NCBI GenBank assembly: GCA_025999115.1
Contig: BNWW01000036.1
Location: 1 to 24,357 of the forward strand
Length of the DNA: 24,357 bases
Direction of reading: 5' to 3'
From: Bacteroidia bacterium
GTDB lineage: Bacteria; Bacteroidota; Bacteroidia; Bacteroidales; Azobacteroidaceae
The translations under genes and the position numbers were made by a program. Shown one piece after another: positions 6,957 to 15,822 of the stretch. Each line of letters opens with the position of its first letter. Position 1 is the stretch's first letter. The notes under the pieces are model-generated. The model saw only the letters and a program-made list of their open reading frames with translations, was not told where the DNA came from and made no database searches.

Positions 6957-7678
6957 AAATAGCTACAAAAAAATCGTTTTCCGTAAGTGAAACCGAAATG
7001 GGAATAAAAAATGTCGATATTATTTATCCAACGCATTTGTTGAGCGGTAAATCCAATCGCTTGTTTTTGCTGTGTGACGGTCGCTCCAATCGTTCGATGC
7101 TCGCCGGACAAGTGGTTTGTGATGCCGTTTATACTTATTTTCATTCGTTTTCGGAAGAAAAAATTACGATCGATTTTATTGAAAAAGCCATCCGGATGGC
7201 CGAAATCCAACTTTCAGAATTACAAAAGGAACATTCGCACAAACAAGGTTTTTCTACTTCATTATCTCTGTTTTACTTGGAAAATGATTGCGCGTATTTG
7301 GCGCAAATCGGTGAAAGCAGTGTATGTCAAATTCGCGATAACCAAGTGATTATGAAGGTTATGGATGTTTCATTCGACCGAAAAATCTGCGGCGTTCATA
7401 ACCCCGTAGAAATTAATGTGGTATTGCTGAAAGATGTTCAGGCCGGCGACTATTTTTTTATCTGCAACGACACCGGTATTTCACCGGATGATGAACAAGT
7501 TATACTGGATTTAATGCAACAAATTCCGCAAACAGAAGAATGTCTGTCGGAAATCAAACGGTATTATCAACACAAATACAATAAACATTTTTCGGGTCAT
7601 TTGATTCCAATCGAACAAATCCGCGAACCGCAAACCATCAAACAATGGATGGATTCGCTGGTTTATTCATTAATTTAA
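6953..7678 (+). CDS. Divergent PP2C-type protein phosphatase domain protein
   Basis: The fold order of PP2C Ser/Thr phosphatases is visible: an early LLCDGRSNRSMLAGQ (metal Asp D42, numbering from the ATG at 6953), then FSTSLSLFYLENDCAYLAQIGESSVCQIRDN, equivalent to the 'STL...A.vGDSR.Y..r' strand pair, and DYFFICNDTGISPDDE, equivalent to 'D.fil.sDGl.d'. The usual DGxGG is reduced to DGRSN and GDS is GES, so metal binding and activity may be altered. I use ATG 6953, which overlaps the preceding stop; the frame also allows TTG at 6941. It is 241 aa with no signal or membrane segment. The serine acetyltransferase gene starts 8 bases after it. Confidence 0.7.
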   Translation: MKIATKKSFSVSETEMGIKNVDIIYPTHLLSGKSNRLFLLCDGRSNRSMLAGQVVCDAVYTYFHSFSEEKITIDFIEKAIRMAEIQLSELQKEHSHKQGFSTSLSLFYLENDCAYLAQIGESSVCQIRDNQVIMKVMDVSFDRKICGVHNPVEINVVLLKDVQAGDYFFICNDTGISPDDEQVILDLMQQIPQTEECLSEIKRYYQHKYNKHFSGHLIPIEQIREPQTIKQWMDSLVYSLI

Positions 7679-7686
7679 CAAACTTT

Positions 7687-8583
7687 ATGCACAATTTGAT
7701 TCGTTCCACAGTAGAGAAATTAACATTCAATCACACAAAGGTTTATCCGAATATTCCTTTACACGAACGGCGGATTCCGTCGCTTCCGCGCATTCAGGAT
7801 TTGGTCGGGGCGATTCATTCGATCGTTTTTCCGGGTTATACCGGCATTTCGGTTGTGAACGAAGATTCGTTGCTGTATCACACGGGCGTATCCCTCGAAA
7901 AAATCTATCAATTGTTGTCGCAACAAGTGCTGGATGCACTCTATTTTGAAGAAAATGAGCCGGATACGGTTTCGGCGAGGGAAAAATCCTGCACAATTAC
8001 CAATACTTTTATCGAACGTTTGCCGCGTTTGAAACAAATGCTTTCAACCGATGTAAATGCTATGTTTAACTCCGATCCGGCCGCCAAAAGTTTCGATGAA
8101 GTGATTTTTTGCTATCCGGCCATCAAAGCTATTTTAAATTACCGCATCGCTCACGAACTGTTTTTGTTGGAAGTGCCTGTGCTTCCGCGCATTATATCCG
8201 AATTGGCACATTCCGAAACGGGAATTGATATTCATCCCGGAGCGCAAATCGGCGAATATTTCAGTATCGACCATGGCACCGGTGTCGTGATCGGACAAAC
8301 TTCAATAATCGGAGATCATGTAACTTTGTATCAAGGTGTTACACTTGGAGCTAAAAGCTTTACATTAGATAATGAAGGTCATCCGCTGGATGTGCCGCGC
8401 CATCCGATTCTTGAAAATTTTGTTACGGTCTATTCCAATTCTTCGATTTTAGGACGGGTTACGATTGGCCACAATACCATTATCGGTGGTAATATCTGGC
8501 TTACACACAGCGTACCGCCGTATTCTCGCATTTTGCAGACCAAAGCCATTTCGTTGGATTTTGTAGATGGAGCGGGAATTTAA
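7687..8583 (+). CDS. cysE: Serine O-acetyltransferase
   Basis: This enzyme acetylates L-serine with acetyl-CoA to O-acetylserine, the first step of cysteine synthesis in the cytoplasm. From the ATG at 7687 it is 298 aa; the ORF start at 7645 overlaps the preceding gene and adds nothing conserved. An alpha-helical N-terminal half (to about 175) is followed by the left-handed beta-helix of hexapeptide repeats. The catalytic pair corresponds to D181 in DIHPGA and H196 in SIDHGTG, spaced 15 residues as in E. coli CysE. The conserved VTLYQGVTLGAKS loop follows, then the HPILEN and VYSNSSILG turns. The C-terminus ends soon after the helix. No O-acetylserine sulfhydrylase is encoded in the window. 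Confidence 0.9.
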   Translation: MHNLIRSTVEKLTFNHTKVYPNIPLHERRIPSLPRIQDLVGAIHSIVFPGYTGISVVNEDSLLYHTGVSLEKIYQLLSQQVLDALYFEENEPDTVSAREKSCTITNTFIERLPRLKQMLSTDVNAMFNSDPAAKSFDEVIFCYPAIKAILNYRIAHELFLLEVPVLPRIISELAHSETGIDIHPGAQIGEYFSIDHGTGVVIGQTSIIGDHVTLYQGVTLGAKSFTLDNEGHPLDVPRHPILENFVTVYSNSSILGRVTIGHNTIIGGNIWLTHSVPPYSRILQTKAISLDFVDGAGI

Positions 8584-8608
8584 TTATGAGTTATGAATTA
8601 TGAGTTAT
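8583..8608. repeat. Heptamer tandem repeat (RTTATGA)
   Basis: Four heptamer units ATTATGA, GTTATGA, ATTATGA and GTTAT(CA) lie directly after the serine acetyltransferase stop. The same unit with AATTAYG phasing recurs at 18591-18611. Confidence 0.7.
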
Positions 8609-8622
8609 CAAATTAATAGTTT

Positions 8623-10737
8623 ATGCGAAAAAGTTTATTTATTTTAACAGCAGTATTCATGATGTATTCATGTTGTAAGAAAGATGCGACGTATTTGGAT
8701 CCGTCCAATCCGTTTGTACAAGAGTTTTCAACCTATAAAGGTGTTCCGCCTTTCGATTTGATTCAAACGGAACATTATAAACCGGCTTTTTTGGCTGGAA
8801 TAGCTCAACAAAATGTTGAAATTGAGGCAATTGTAAATGATCCCGAATCTGCTACGTTTGAAAATACGGTGGTGGCTTTGGACGAAAGCGGCAGTTTATT
8901 AAATAGGGTAGCAGGCGTGTTTTTTGCCATTACCGAAGCCAATACCGATTCGGTTATTCAAGCGATTACGGCCGAATTGTCGCCGCTGTTGTCGGAGCAT
9001 TCCGATAATATTATGTTGAACGAAAAATTATTCGAACGAATCAAAGCGGTTTACGAAAATCCGGAAACGAAAAATTTAACGGTCGAACAACAAAAATTAG
9101 TCGAAAATTATTACAAATCGTTCGCTCGCTCGGGCATCGCTTTAGACGAAACAAAAAAAGCGCGTATGCGTGAAATCAACAAGGAATTAGGCTTGCTTTC
9201 CATCCAATTCGGCGAAAATTTATTAGCGGAAACGAATGATTTTCAATTAATTATCGACAATCCGAACGATTTGGCGGGGCTTCCGGCCGATGTAGTGGAA
9301 GTGGCCGCTCAAACAGCCAAAGACAATGACTTGGAAGGCAAATGGGTATTTACTCTTAGCAAACCGAGTTGGGAACCGTTTTTGAAATACGCCGACAATC
9401 GTGATTTACGCGAAAAACTCTACAAAGCGATGTACAATCGCTGCAACAACGGCAACGACCACGACAACAACGACGTAATCGTCAAAACCGTCAATTTGCG
9501 TTTGGAAAAAGCGAATTTGTTGGGTTACAAATCACACGCCGATTATGTTTTGGAAGAAACAATGGCCAAAAATCCCGAAAACGCTCTCAAATTGCTGACC
9601 GATATTTGGCAATACGCCCTTCCGCAAGCGAAACGTGAAAAAGATGAATTGCAGAAATTGATTAAAGCCGAAGGCAACGATTTTCAATTGCAATCGTGGG
9701 ATTGGTGGTATTACGCCGAAAAACTCCGCGCCCAAAAATATGCCTTGAACGAAGAAGAATTACGTCCCTATTTCGTATTGGAAAATGTGCGCGATGGAGC
9801 TTTTGCCGTAGCCAATAAATTATATGGAATCAACTTTAAAGAATTGCCGGATGTGTCTGTATATCAAAAAGATGTAAAAGCGTTTGAAGTGAGCGAAGCC
9901 GGCGGTTCCTATATCGGCATCATCTATTTGGATTATTTTCCGCGTCCTGAAAAACGCAACGGCGCATGGATGGCTAACTTGGTGGAAGCATTTGTACAGC
10001 AAGGAGATACCATTCATCCGATTGTTTATAATGTAGGGAATTTTGCGCTGCCGGCCGAAGGAAAACCGTCGTTGTTGAATGTGGATCAGGTGGGAACATT
10101 ATTCCACGAGTTTGGTCATGCTTTGCACGGTTTGCTTACCAAAGGAACATACAGAAGTCTTTCCGGTACAAATGTTTACCGTGATTTTGTTGAACTTCCT
10201 TCGCAAATCCACGAACATTGGGCTTTCCATCCCGAAGTATTGAAAATCTATGCTAAACACTATCAAACCGGCGAAATTATTCCCGATCAATTGGTTGCAA
10301 AATTGAAAAAAGCGGAAACTTTCAATCAAGGATTTACCACGACCGAATTAGTTGCCGCCGCCATTCTGGATTTAAAGTGGCACGTGATTGAATCGCCCTT
10401 ATCGGTTGATGTAGAGACATTTGAGAATAATACATTGAACAAAATCGGTTTGATTCCCGAAATCATCGTCCGTTATAAAAGCCCGTATTTTGCACATATT
10501 TTCGATGGCGGATATTCGGCCGGTTATTACAGTTATTTGTGGGCGGAAGTTTTGGATTCCGATGCGTTTGAAGCATTCGCCGAACGCGGAATTTTCGACC
10601 AAACGACTGCTAAATCATTTCGTGACAATATCTTAGCAAAAGGAGGCAGCGAAGATCCGGCGGTATTATACAAACGTTTTCGTGGAACTGACCCGAATCC
10701 GGTTTATTTGTTGAAGAATCGGGGATTTGTGAAATAA
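8623..10737 (+). CDS. M3 family peptidyl-dipeptidase / oligopeptidase lipoprotein
   Basis: This 704-aa zinc metallopeptidase belongs to the thimet oligopeptidase/Dcp family (M3), which removes dipeptides from C-termini or cuts short peptides. The zinc site is HEFGH (H495, E496, H499), followed by the third-ligand region NVYRDFVELPSQIHEHW as in Dcp. The substrate-closing region near the end, FDGGYSAGYYSYLWAEVLDSDAF, is also present. The N-terminus is a lipoprotein signal with lipobox MYSC (C17), so it is probably an envelope lipoprotein that digests peptides in the periplasm. Length is normal for the family. It is separated from the upstream gene by a heptamer repeat and ends at a strong terminator hairpin, so it may be transcribed alone. 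Confidence 0.92.
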   Translation: MRKSLFILTAVFMMYSCCKKDATYLDPSNPFVQEFSTYKGVPPFDLIQTEHYKPAFLAGIAQQNVEIEAIVNDPESATFENTVVALDESGSLLNRVAGVFFAITEANTDSVIQAITAELSPLLSEHSDNIMLNEKLFERIKAVYENPETKNLTVEQQKLVENYYKSFARSGIALDETKKARMREINKELGLLSIQFGENLLAETNDFQLIIDNPNDLAGLPADVVEVAAQTAKDNDLEGKWVFTLSKPSWEPFLKYADNRDLREKLYKAMYNRCNNGNDHDNNDVIVKTVNLRLEKANLLGYKSHADYVLEETMAKNPENALKLLTDIWQYALPQAKREKDELQKLIKAEGNDFQLQSWDWWYYAEKLRAQKYALNEEELRPYFVLENVRDGAFAVANKLYGINFKELPDVSVYQKDVKAFEVSEAGGSYIGIIYLDYFPRPEKRNGAWMANLVEAFVQQGDTIHPIVYNVGNFALPAEGKPSLLNVDQVGTLFHEFGHALHGLLTKGTYRSLSGTNVYRDFVELPSQIHEHWAFHPEVLKIYAKHYQTGEIIPDQLVAKLKKAETFNQGFTTTELVAAAILDLKWHVIESPLSVDVETFENNTLNKIGLIPEIIVRYKSPYFAHIFDGGYSAGYYSYLWAEVLDSDAFEAFAERGIFDQTTAKSFRDNILAKGGSEDPAVLYKRFRGTDPNPVYLLKNRGFVK

Positions 10738-10757
10738 ACTAAGCGTATTATAAGAAG

Positions 10758-10816
10758 CGGCTGTATCATCATTGCAGGTCAAGCCCGCAATGGTGATACA
10801 GCCGTTGTCTTTTTTT
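10758..10816 (+). terminator. Intrinsic terminator carrying a REP-like core
   Basis: An 18-bp stem (10758-10775 with 10787-10804, one G-U) encloses an 11-base loop and is followed five bases later by seven Ts (10810-10816). It ends the M3 peptidase transcript. The inner part, read on the minus strand, is ATTGC...GCAAT around GGGCTTGACCT, the same REP-like family as 14023-14043 and 19773-19793; the outer part is unrelated stem. Confidence 0.8.
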
Positions 10817-10822
10817 GAGGAG

Positions 10823-10842
10823 ATTCCCGCTTTCGCGGGAAT
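10823..10842. repeat. REP-like hairpin (ATTCCCGC / GCGGGAAT)
   Basis: ATTCCCGC (10823-10830) pairs perfectly with GCGGGAAT (10835-10842) across a TTTC loop. It is a GC-rich repeat of a kind widespread in bacterial intergenic DNA, placed between two convergent genes, and could stop transcription coming from the minus-strand gene. Confidence 0.7.
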
Positions 10843-10855
10843 AACAGAAAATCTC

Positions 10856-12097
10856 TTAACGCACAACCAATTTCTGCGTTTTTCCATTCATACGCAGTAA
10901 ATAAGCGCCTGATTGCACTTTTTGCGAAAATCCGTTTACAGCTGTTACCGAACGTACTAATTGTCCGCCGACGGTATAAAGTTCAACTTTCGCAGAGCCT
11001 TCAAACAATGCACGAATTACATTATTTTCGACAATTACATTATCGTTATATGCGATGGCAGAAATGGCTGTTACTGTACAATCAGCGACATTTACACGTT
11101 TCTTTCCCCAATCCGAATCGCCTTCGTTGTAAGTAGCATCCGTAATTTCGTAACAAGTTGATTCTGTAATGCCTGTTATATTAATCGTTTGTTTTCCCCA
11201 CTTGGCTTTTGCCGCTTCTTCGCTATCCGGAGTGGTTGTATCCCATTCCGTACCGTTTACAAAAATGAGATTGACACTTTCTTCCCGATTGAACGTATAA
11301 GCATAAAAATCGCCGTTTAATGTCGGAGTTACAAATTGGCCGTCTCCGATTGTCCAATAATAGAAAGATACAGTTGTCCATTCGACCGGAACTTTTACCT
11401 TAATGGTAATGGGGGAGGGTACCTCTTTTACGATTACTTCTTTTTCGTCGGAAGCCAAAATGGTAGCATTGCCGCTTTCGGTCACTTCCACTTTGAATGT
11501 ATAGACGCCTACAATGGCCGGTTGATAAGGTGAAGTCGTAGTTATAAACAAATCGTTACCCGGAATTTTTACAGAATAAGTGATAACCGGATTGTTCACA
11601 TTGACGGCATTCGCTTCTAATGTAATTGTTTCATCAATAAATACTTGCGCAGGAACAGTTAAAGTAATAGACGGTGTGGAAACGACCGTTCCGTAAATGC
11701 TCCATACCCCGTCGCCATTACTCCAAGCTCCGGCAGCAACCGTATAATGATTGTTTGTGCCGTCATACAGCAAATCTTTCGTTTGATTCCATCGGTTGTC
11801 CCATTTGTTTTCTGCTGTGGAAGGATTCATACGGCAAAAAATAACATGATCCCATGTTCCTTCGGGTGTTGTAACTTCATACAAATCAGTTTCTTCGGTA
11901 GTAATAAAATCCACCCAGATAGTGTTTTCGGCTCCTTCCAGAAAGAAATAGGCAGCAAAACGGGCGTCGGCTGTTTTCCAATTAGCATTGGGCGTTAAAT
12001 ACAATTTCGTTCCGGCAGGAATATTCTCTGCAAATAGAGAAACGCTGCTCAATAATGCAACAAAAAGCCAGATAAATGATTTTTTCATGATTTTCAT
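10856..12097 (-). CDS. Secreted starch-binding-module protein with T9SS C-terminal domain
   Basis: This is a 413-aa exported protein with a signal peptide (about 1-23, ending LFA). Residues 27-137 form a module beginning IPAGTKLYLTPNANWK, a type seen in Bacteroidetes surface proteins. An Ig-like segment (about 145-228) follows. Residues 229-325 (ITIKVKVPVEWTTVSFYYW...) resemble the starch-binding module (CBM26-like) of the amylase encoded just upstream. The last 75 residues or so (VELYTVGGQLVRSV...GAYLLRMNGKTQKLVVR) are a type A sorting domain for type IX secretion. No catalytic domain is visible. It starts 18 bases after the amylase stop, so the two are probably one operon acting on starch at the cell surface. 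I start at ATG 12097; M4 is equally possible. Confidence 0.8.
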   Translation of the reverse strand: MKIMKKSFIWLFVALLSSVSLFAENIPAGTKLYLTPNANWKTADARFAAYFFLEGAENTIWVDFITTEETDLYEVTTPEGTWDHVIFCRMNPSTAENKWDNRWNQTKDLLYDGTNNHYTVAAGAWSNGDGVWSIYGTVVSTPSITLTVPAQVFIDETITLEANAVNVNNPVITYSVKIPGNDLFITTTSPYQPAIVGVYTFKVEVTESGNATILASDEKEVIVKEVPSPITIKVKVPVEWTTVSFYYWTIGDGQFVTPTLNGDFYAYTFNREESVNLIFVNGTEWDTTTPDSEEAAKAKWGKQTINITGITESTCYEITDATYNEGDSDWGKKRVNVADCTVTAISAIAYNDNVIVENNVIRALFEGSAKVELYTVGGQLVRSVTAVNGFSQKVQSGAYLLRMNGKTQKLVVR

Positions 12098-12115
12098 ATT
12101 TTTTAATTGTGTAGG

Positions 12116-13981
12116 TTATTTCTTCAAAAACTTCAAAGTTTGTGTAGAACCATCTGTATACGAAACTTTTAACAAATACATACCGGAAGTAAGATCCGTT
12201 ACCGAAATTTGTTTTTCCGTGGAAGATTTAAGATTGTTGCCTGCCAAACTTTTAATTTCGGCTGAAACAAAAGGTTTATTCGTATAAATCGATATTTCCG
12301 TTTTCGCAGGATTAGGATACAAAACAACTTGATTTTCGCGGTCAATTTCATGTATACCTGCTGCAAAGCAATTGGAATCTTCCGTTCCGTCGAATTTTCC
12401 GCCGGCCATTGCTGTTGTCGAAACCGTCCAACAAGTCGATTTGGTGGCTAAAAGGTCAATGGTTTGCGCGGCTCCGGTTGCTTTTCCATCATTGAATATC
12501 ACACCCACTTCTTTTGCGGTAACATTACTTACCGTAAATGAATAAATACCGTTTCCATCGGAAGTCATTGCCGTTCCCGGCCATGCGCCGGCATATTTTG
12601 TTTCGGTATCCAAATCCCAAATATACACTTTCGGAGCAGTCCATGCGGCGGGAACTTTCGCTTTTACCGTCAACGAGCCGATGGGTGCCAAGGCGGGTGG
12701 ATTTTGTCCGGCGGCTACTTTTGCATCGTGTGCATTTTTGCCGGCCGTGGAAGTTAAATGGGTATAGATCGACCAACCGGTACCACTGCAAGCAAGCGAC
12801 CAGTCGCCTCCCGGAACATCCGATCCGTAATTGCTACCGATATAAGTCAGCATTTCGCCATAATTTCCAACCGAGTAGGCTTTATAAAAGCCGGATGTAT
12901 TTTGTACTTCCACATTCGATTCACTATGCAAGCCTACCGCTTTACGAGCGGCTATCATGTTGTTAATAGCTTGTTTGTTGGCTGTCCAATGTGGATAAAA
13001 CACGCAGGGAATGCCCGGTGAAGACAAGATGAATGCGTATGCTTTCAGCACATCTCCGGTATATTTGCTGCCGTCGCGGTAAGTGTCGTGGTTATCTACA
13101 AAAGTAACGGCATAACGGCGCGTTGCCGAGTTGTGAATCAATCCGGCGGGACGTTTCGTTCCGTTTTCCTCCCAAGACATAGATGCATAGTTGCTGGAAG
13201 CCAAACCGTTGTTCAATGCAGCATATTTTGCAGGAAAATCAAATGCCGTACTTGTCTTCGATGTTCCATCTATCCAGCCTTTTACATAATCATAATTTGC
13301 ATCAAAATATTCGCCGACCGACATATAAGCATTTCCGGCGGCATTATAACCGTTAATAACATCGGCTTTAAAACCTTTCACCATATCGTAGCGCCAACCA
13401 TCATATCCCATCTCATTTTTCATCCATTGCAAATAGGCTTTAACAGTATTTTGTACATTGGTACTGTTGTGGTCGAGGTCGCGAGCGCCACTGAAACCTT
13501 CTCCCGTATCAGGAGAGCCTGTTCCGGCTACATCGTCGTTACTTACAATATCCGATTTTGTTAGTTGGAATTTTCCATACGTTCCGAAATCATCTTCAAA
13601 AAAATTAGTGTAGGGCGCAACGCCATTGTCGCCTCTGTGATTGACAACAATATCGGCAATCGCCCGGCAGTTGTTGGCTTTCAGTGTGTTAATCAATTTT
13701 TTCAGATTGGAAGTTGTTCCCCAAGCCGAATTTTGATTGCTCCATTGACGTGGAATGTAACCGGTTCCTCCGGTCGAAAAGGCTGAAGGCGGCAACCATA
13801 CCAAATCGAAATTGCCGGAAATATCACCCGAAATCTGATACAGTTTCGACCAGGAAGTGGTCGTGTTGGAATCCCAATAAAAGCCCTGTAACATCACATC
13901 ACCGGCATTTTGGGGCGCTTGTGCTTGCAATCCGATAAAGAAAAGACAAGCTAATAAAGTTGTAAATAATTTGTTCTTCAT
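12116..13981 (-). CDS. Secreted GH13 alpha-amylase with starch-binding module and T9SS domain
   Basis: This endo-acting enzyme cleaves alpha-1,4 bonds in starch and glycogen. It is 621 aa with a signal peptide (about 1-21). The catalytic barrel shows the GH13 regions in order: DIVVNHR (110-116), GWRYDMVKGF with nucleophile D199, SVGEYFD with acid/base E224, and FVDNHDT with D299. Residues 436-521 (LTVKAKVPAAWTAPKVYIWD...) are a CBM26-like starch-binding module. Residues 545-621 are a type A sorting domain for type IX secretion (VVLYPNPAKTEISIY ... GMYLLKVSYTDGS). It heads the pair with the starch-binding protein downstream. No clear promoter lies in front of it, only the large REP-containing hairpin, so it may be read from the upstream gene. 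Confidence 0.93.
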   Translation of the reverse strand: MKNKLFTTLLACLFFIGLQAQAPQNAGDVMLQGFYWDSNTTTSWSKLYQISGDISGNFDLVWLPPSAFSTGGTGYIPRQWSNQNSAWGTTSNLKKLINTLKANNCRAIADIVVNHRGDNGVAPYTNFFEDDFGTYGKFQLTKSDIVSNDDVAGTGSPDTGEGFSGARDLDHNSTNVQNTVKAYLQWMKNEMGYDGWRYDMVKGFKADVINGYNAAGNAYMSVGEYFDANYDYVKGWIDGTSKTSTAFDFPAKYAALNNGLASSNYASMSWEENGTKRPAGLIHNSATRRYAVTFVDNHDTYRDGSKYTGDVLKAYAFILSSPGIPCVFYPHWTANKQAINNMIAARKAVGLHSESNVEVQNTSGFYKAYSVGNYGEMLTYIGSNYGSDVPGGDWSLACSGTGWSIYTHLTSTAGKNAHDAKVAAGQNPPALAPIGSLTVKAKVPAAWTAPKVYIWDLDTETKYAGAWPGTAMTSDGNGIYSFTVSNVTAKEVGVIFNDGKATGAAQTIDLLATKSTCWTVSTTAMAGGKFDGTEDSNCFAAGIHEIDRENQVVLYPNPAKTEISIYTNKPFVSAEIKSLAGNNLKSSTEKQISVTDLTSGMYLLKVSYTDGSTQTLKFLKK

Positions 13982-14000
13982 GATATATAATTTTAATTAT

Positions 14001-14066
14001 GGGGCTGTCTTAAAAGCCCGTCATCCCGCGCTTGACACGGGATCCCTCGACTTTTAAGACAGCTCC
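14001..14066. repeat. Large hairpin with a REP-like element in its loop
   Basis: The 16 bases at 14001-14016 pair completely (one G-U) with 14051-14066. Inside the loop sits a second hairpin, ATCCCG (14023-14028) with CGGGAT (14038-14043) around CGCTTGACA. It lies between two minus-strand T9SS genes, and could act as a terminator or stability element for the upstream one. The outer stem shares GGCTGT with the terminator at 10758-10804. Confidence 0.75.
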
Positions 14067-14073
14067 ATTTTAT

Positions 14074-15822
14074 TTATTGATTAATCAATTTGAATCGTTT
14101 GTCGCCGACCGTTACCAAATAAACGCCTTTTTGCGCCGGAATACGGAGCGAGTTTGCGATTGTTTCATTGGCAATCGTGCGACCCGACAAATCATAAACA
14201 CGTACCGGGGTCATTTTGTTCAAACCGGAAACTATAATTGCATTGTTTTCGCTGTAAACTTTCACATTCCCGTCGATTTGAATCATGCCCGTAGGTACGC
14301 GGTTGATGCCGACCGAGAAGCGGTTGTTGATTTCGCCCGCCACAGCCGTAAATAGATACGACGATTGTGTGGTCATATCAATATCCGCACCTGTTTCGCT
14401 ATCGTGCAACACTACATTCGTGCCAACCAATTGATTATCCCACGCAAGCGTATATTCGCCCGCGGTGGCAAAACGGAAGCCCAAGGGGATATTTGTAGAT
14501 TCGGGGATGCTGTTGATGGCCATTTTGCCGGCGTTATTCATTGTGTAGATTTGATGTGCGAAAGAAGACATGGGAGCCATGTAGGGTGCGTCGTACAATT
14601 CGTCATAATCATTTGTAGCAAATTCTTTCATACGAATTGTTGTTTTATATGTATCATTCAAAAACAAAGTCAATTTTTCAACCGATGTATTGGCCGCAAC
14701 CGGAGAAGAATTTGTTGAATTATAGGATAATGAACCGGCTGCCGCTGTTTTTACGAAATATGATTTAAACGCATCGTTACTATAAGAACCATCTGCAGCT
14801 ACCTCATATTCACCATCATTATATGTATAAGTAAATTGTCCTTCTGCAATGAGGGTAGAAGCATTGGAAAGCAAAGGATTCGCTACAAAATTCCAACCGT
14901 TGTGAATCGCAGACAAACTACCACTATTGTAAGCTAAATTAACCGCTGCACTGTTGGAAGAAGCGGCTCCTGTGGAGGTGGCGGAAGTTTCAAATAAAAC
15001 AGTTAAATCGGTTACTTTTGAATCATCTACCCATATTGCGTAAGCGCCCGCGGACAATGTAGTGGGGTAGTACGACCAACCACTACCGCTATTTGCACGT
15101 GCTTCTCCATTGTAAATAGCCAAACCATAATCGCCGTTGTTTCCGTTTTGTGTCAATGAAGCGCCACCGGTTCCTCTAACGGCTGTTACGGCAAAAGGCA
15201 GGGAGATAAATTCCCATGCGTTGCTGGCGGCTACAGTGTGTTTGATGTAAATTTTGTTAGCGGAAATGGTTTTTCCGTCGCTTACGATTTTTGATGAAGT
15301 GAAAATGGTAAGATCTCCCGTCAGGGTTAAATCATCTGATAATTGTGTTACAACGTTATTTCTACCCGCGTAGGAAACGGTAAAATTAGCAGTGTATGTC
15401 GGATTATTCGTCTCGTTTTCTCCATTCATAGCAAATAACACAGTGATAGTATGATTACCTTCTGTTAAATCAGCAATAGAAATAGTGTTACCCAAGATAT
15501 TTTGATGTTTGGAATTATTTCCATCATCTCCTACTCTTTGTAAATAAATAACATTGCCTGTATATGAGCCATTATCAATTTTATACCAAATTTCAGCCCA
15601 AGTATCGGTTTTGTCATAATGACAAACTTCTCCACCTAACTTGAAATCACTTGCAAATGTTCCCAAATTAGCACCATTAAATAGACCCGGACAACTGGCA
15701 TATTCTCCTTTACTTCCTCTATACAAAGTCCCATTTATCGCAACAAAGGAATCTCCTAACCATGCAAATGCCGGACCAGCACAAGCACAAAACAATACTA
15801 TTGATAAGATAATTTTTTTCAT
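14074..15822 (-). CDS. Secreted T9SS-sorted protein, function unknown
   Basis: This is a 582-aa protein with a signal peptide (about 1-20, ending AFA) and a C-terminal type A sorting domain (about 515-582: VKVYSENNAIIVSGLNKMTP, then VYDLSGRTIA and GVYLVTVGDKRFKL). The N-terminal part (about 25-150) looks like a beta-sandwich with paired cysteines. The middle (about 190-420) has the pattern WEFISLPFAVTAV ... HNGWNFVANPLLS, seen in Bacteroidetes surface proteins, where it may be a repeat module. I see no enzyme active site. It is likely exported through the outer membrane and held on the surface. Its start overlaps the stop of the small protein upstream by four bases (ATGA), so they are probably translated together. 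Confidence 0.75.
   Translation of the reverse strand: MKKIILSIVLFCACAGPAFAWLGDSFVAINGTLYRGSKGEYASCPGLFNGANLGTFASDFKLGGEVCHYDKTDTWAEIWYKIDNGSYTGNVIYLQRVGDDGNNSKHQNILGNTISIADLTEGNHTITVLFAMNGENETNNPTYTANFTVSYAGRNNVVTQLSDDLTLTGDLTIFTSSKIVSDGKTISANKIYIKHTVAASNAWEFISLPFAVTAVRGTGGASLTQNGNNGDYGLAIYNGEARANSGSGWSYYPTTLSAGAYAIWVDDSKVTDLTVLFETSATSTGAASSNSAAVNLAYNSGSLSAIHNGWNFVANPLLSNASTLIAEGQFTYTYNDGEYEVAADGSYSNDAFKSYFVKTAAAGSLSYNSTNSSPVAANTSVEKLTLFLNDTYKTTIRMKEFATNDYDELYDAPYMAPMSSFAHQIYTMNNAGKMAINSIPESTNIPLGFRFATAGEYTLAWDNQLVGTNVVLHDSETGADIDMTTQSSYLFTAVAGEINNRFSVGINRVPTGMIQIDGNVKVYSENNAIIVSGLNKMTPVRVYDLSGRTIANETIANSLRIPAQKGVYLVTVGDKRFKLINQ

Noticed and set aside
13088..13564. 158-aa plus-strand ORF
   Set aside because: It lies antisense inside the alpha-amylase catalytic domain, whose motifs are intact on the other strand; no protein-like features of its own.
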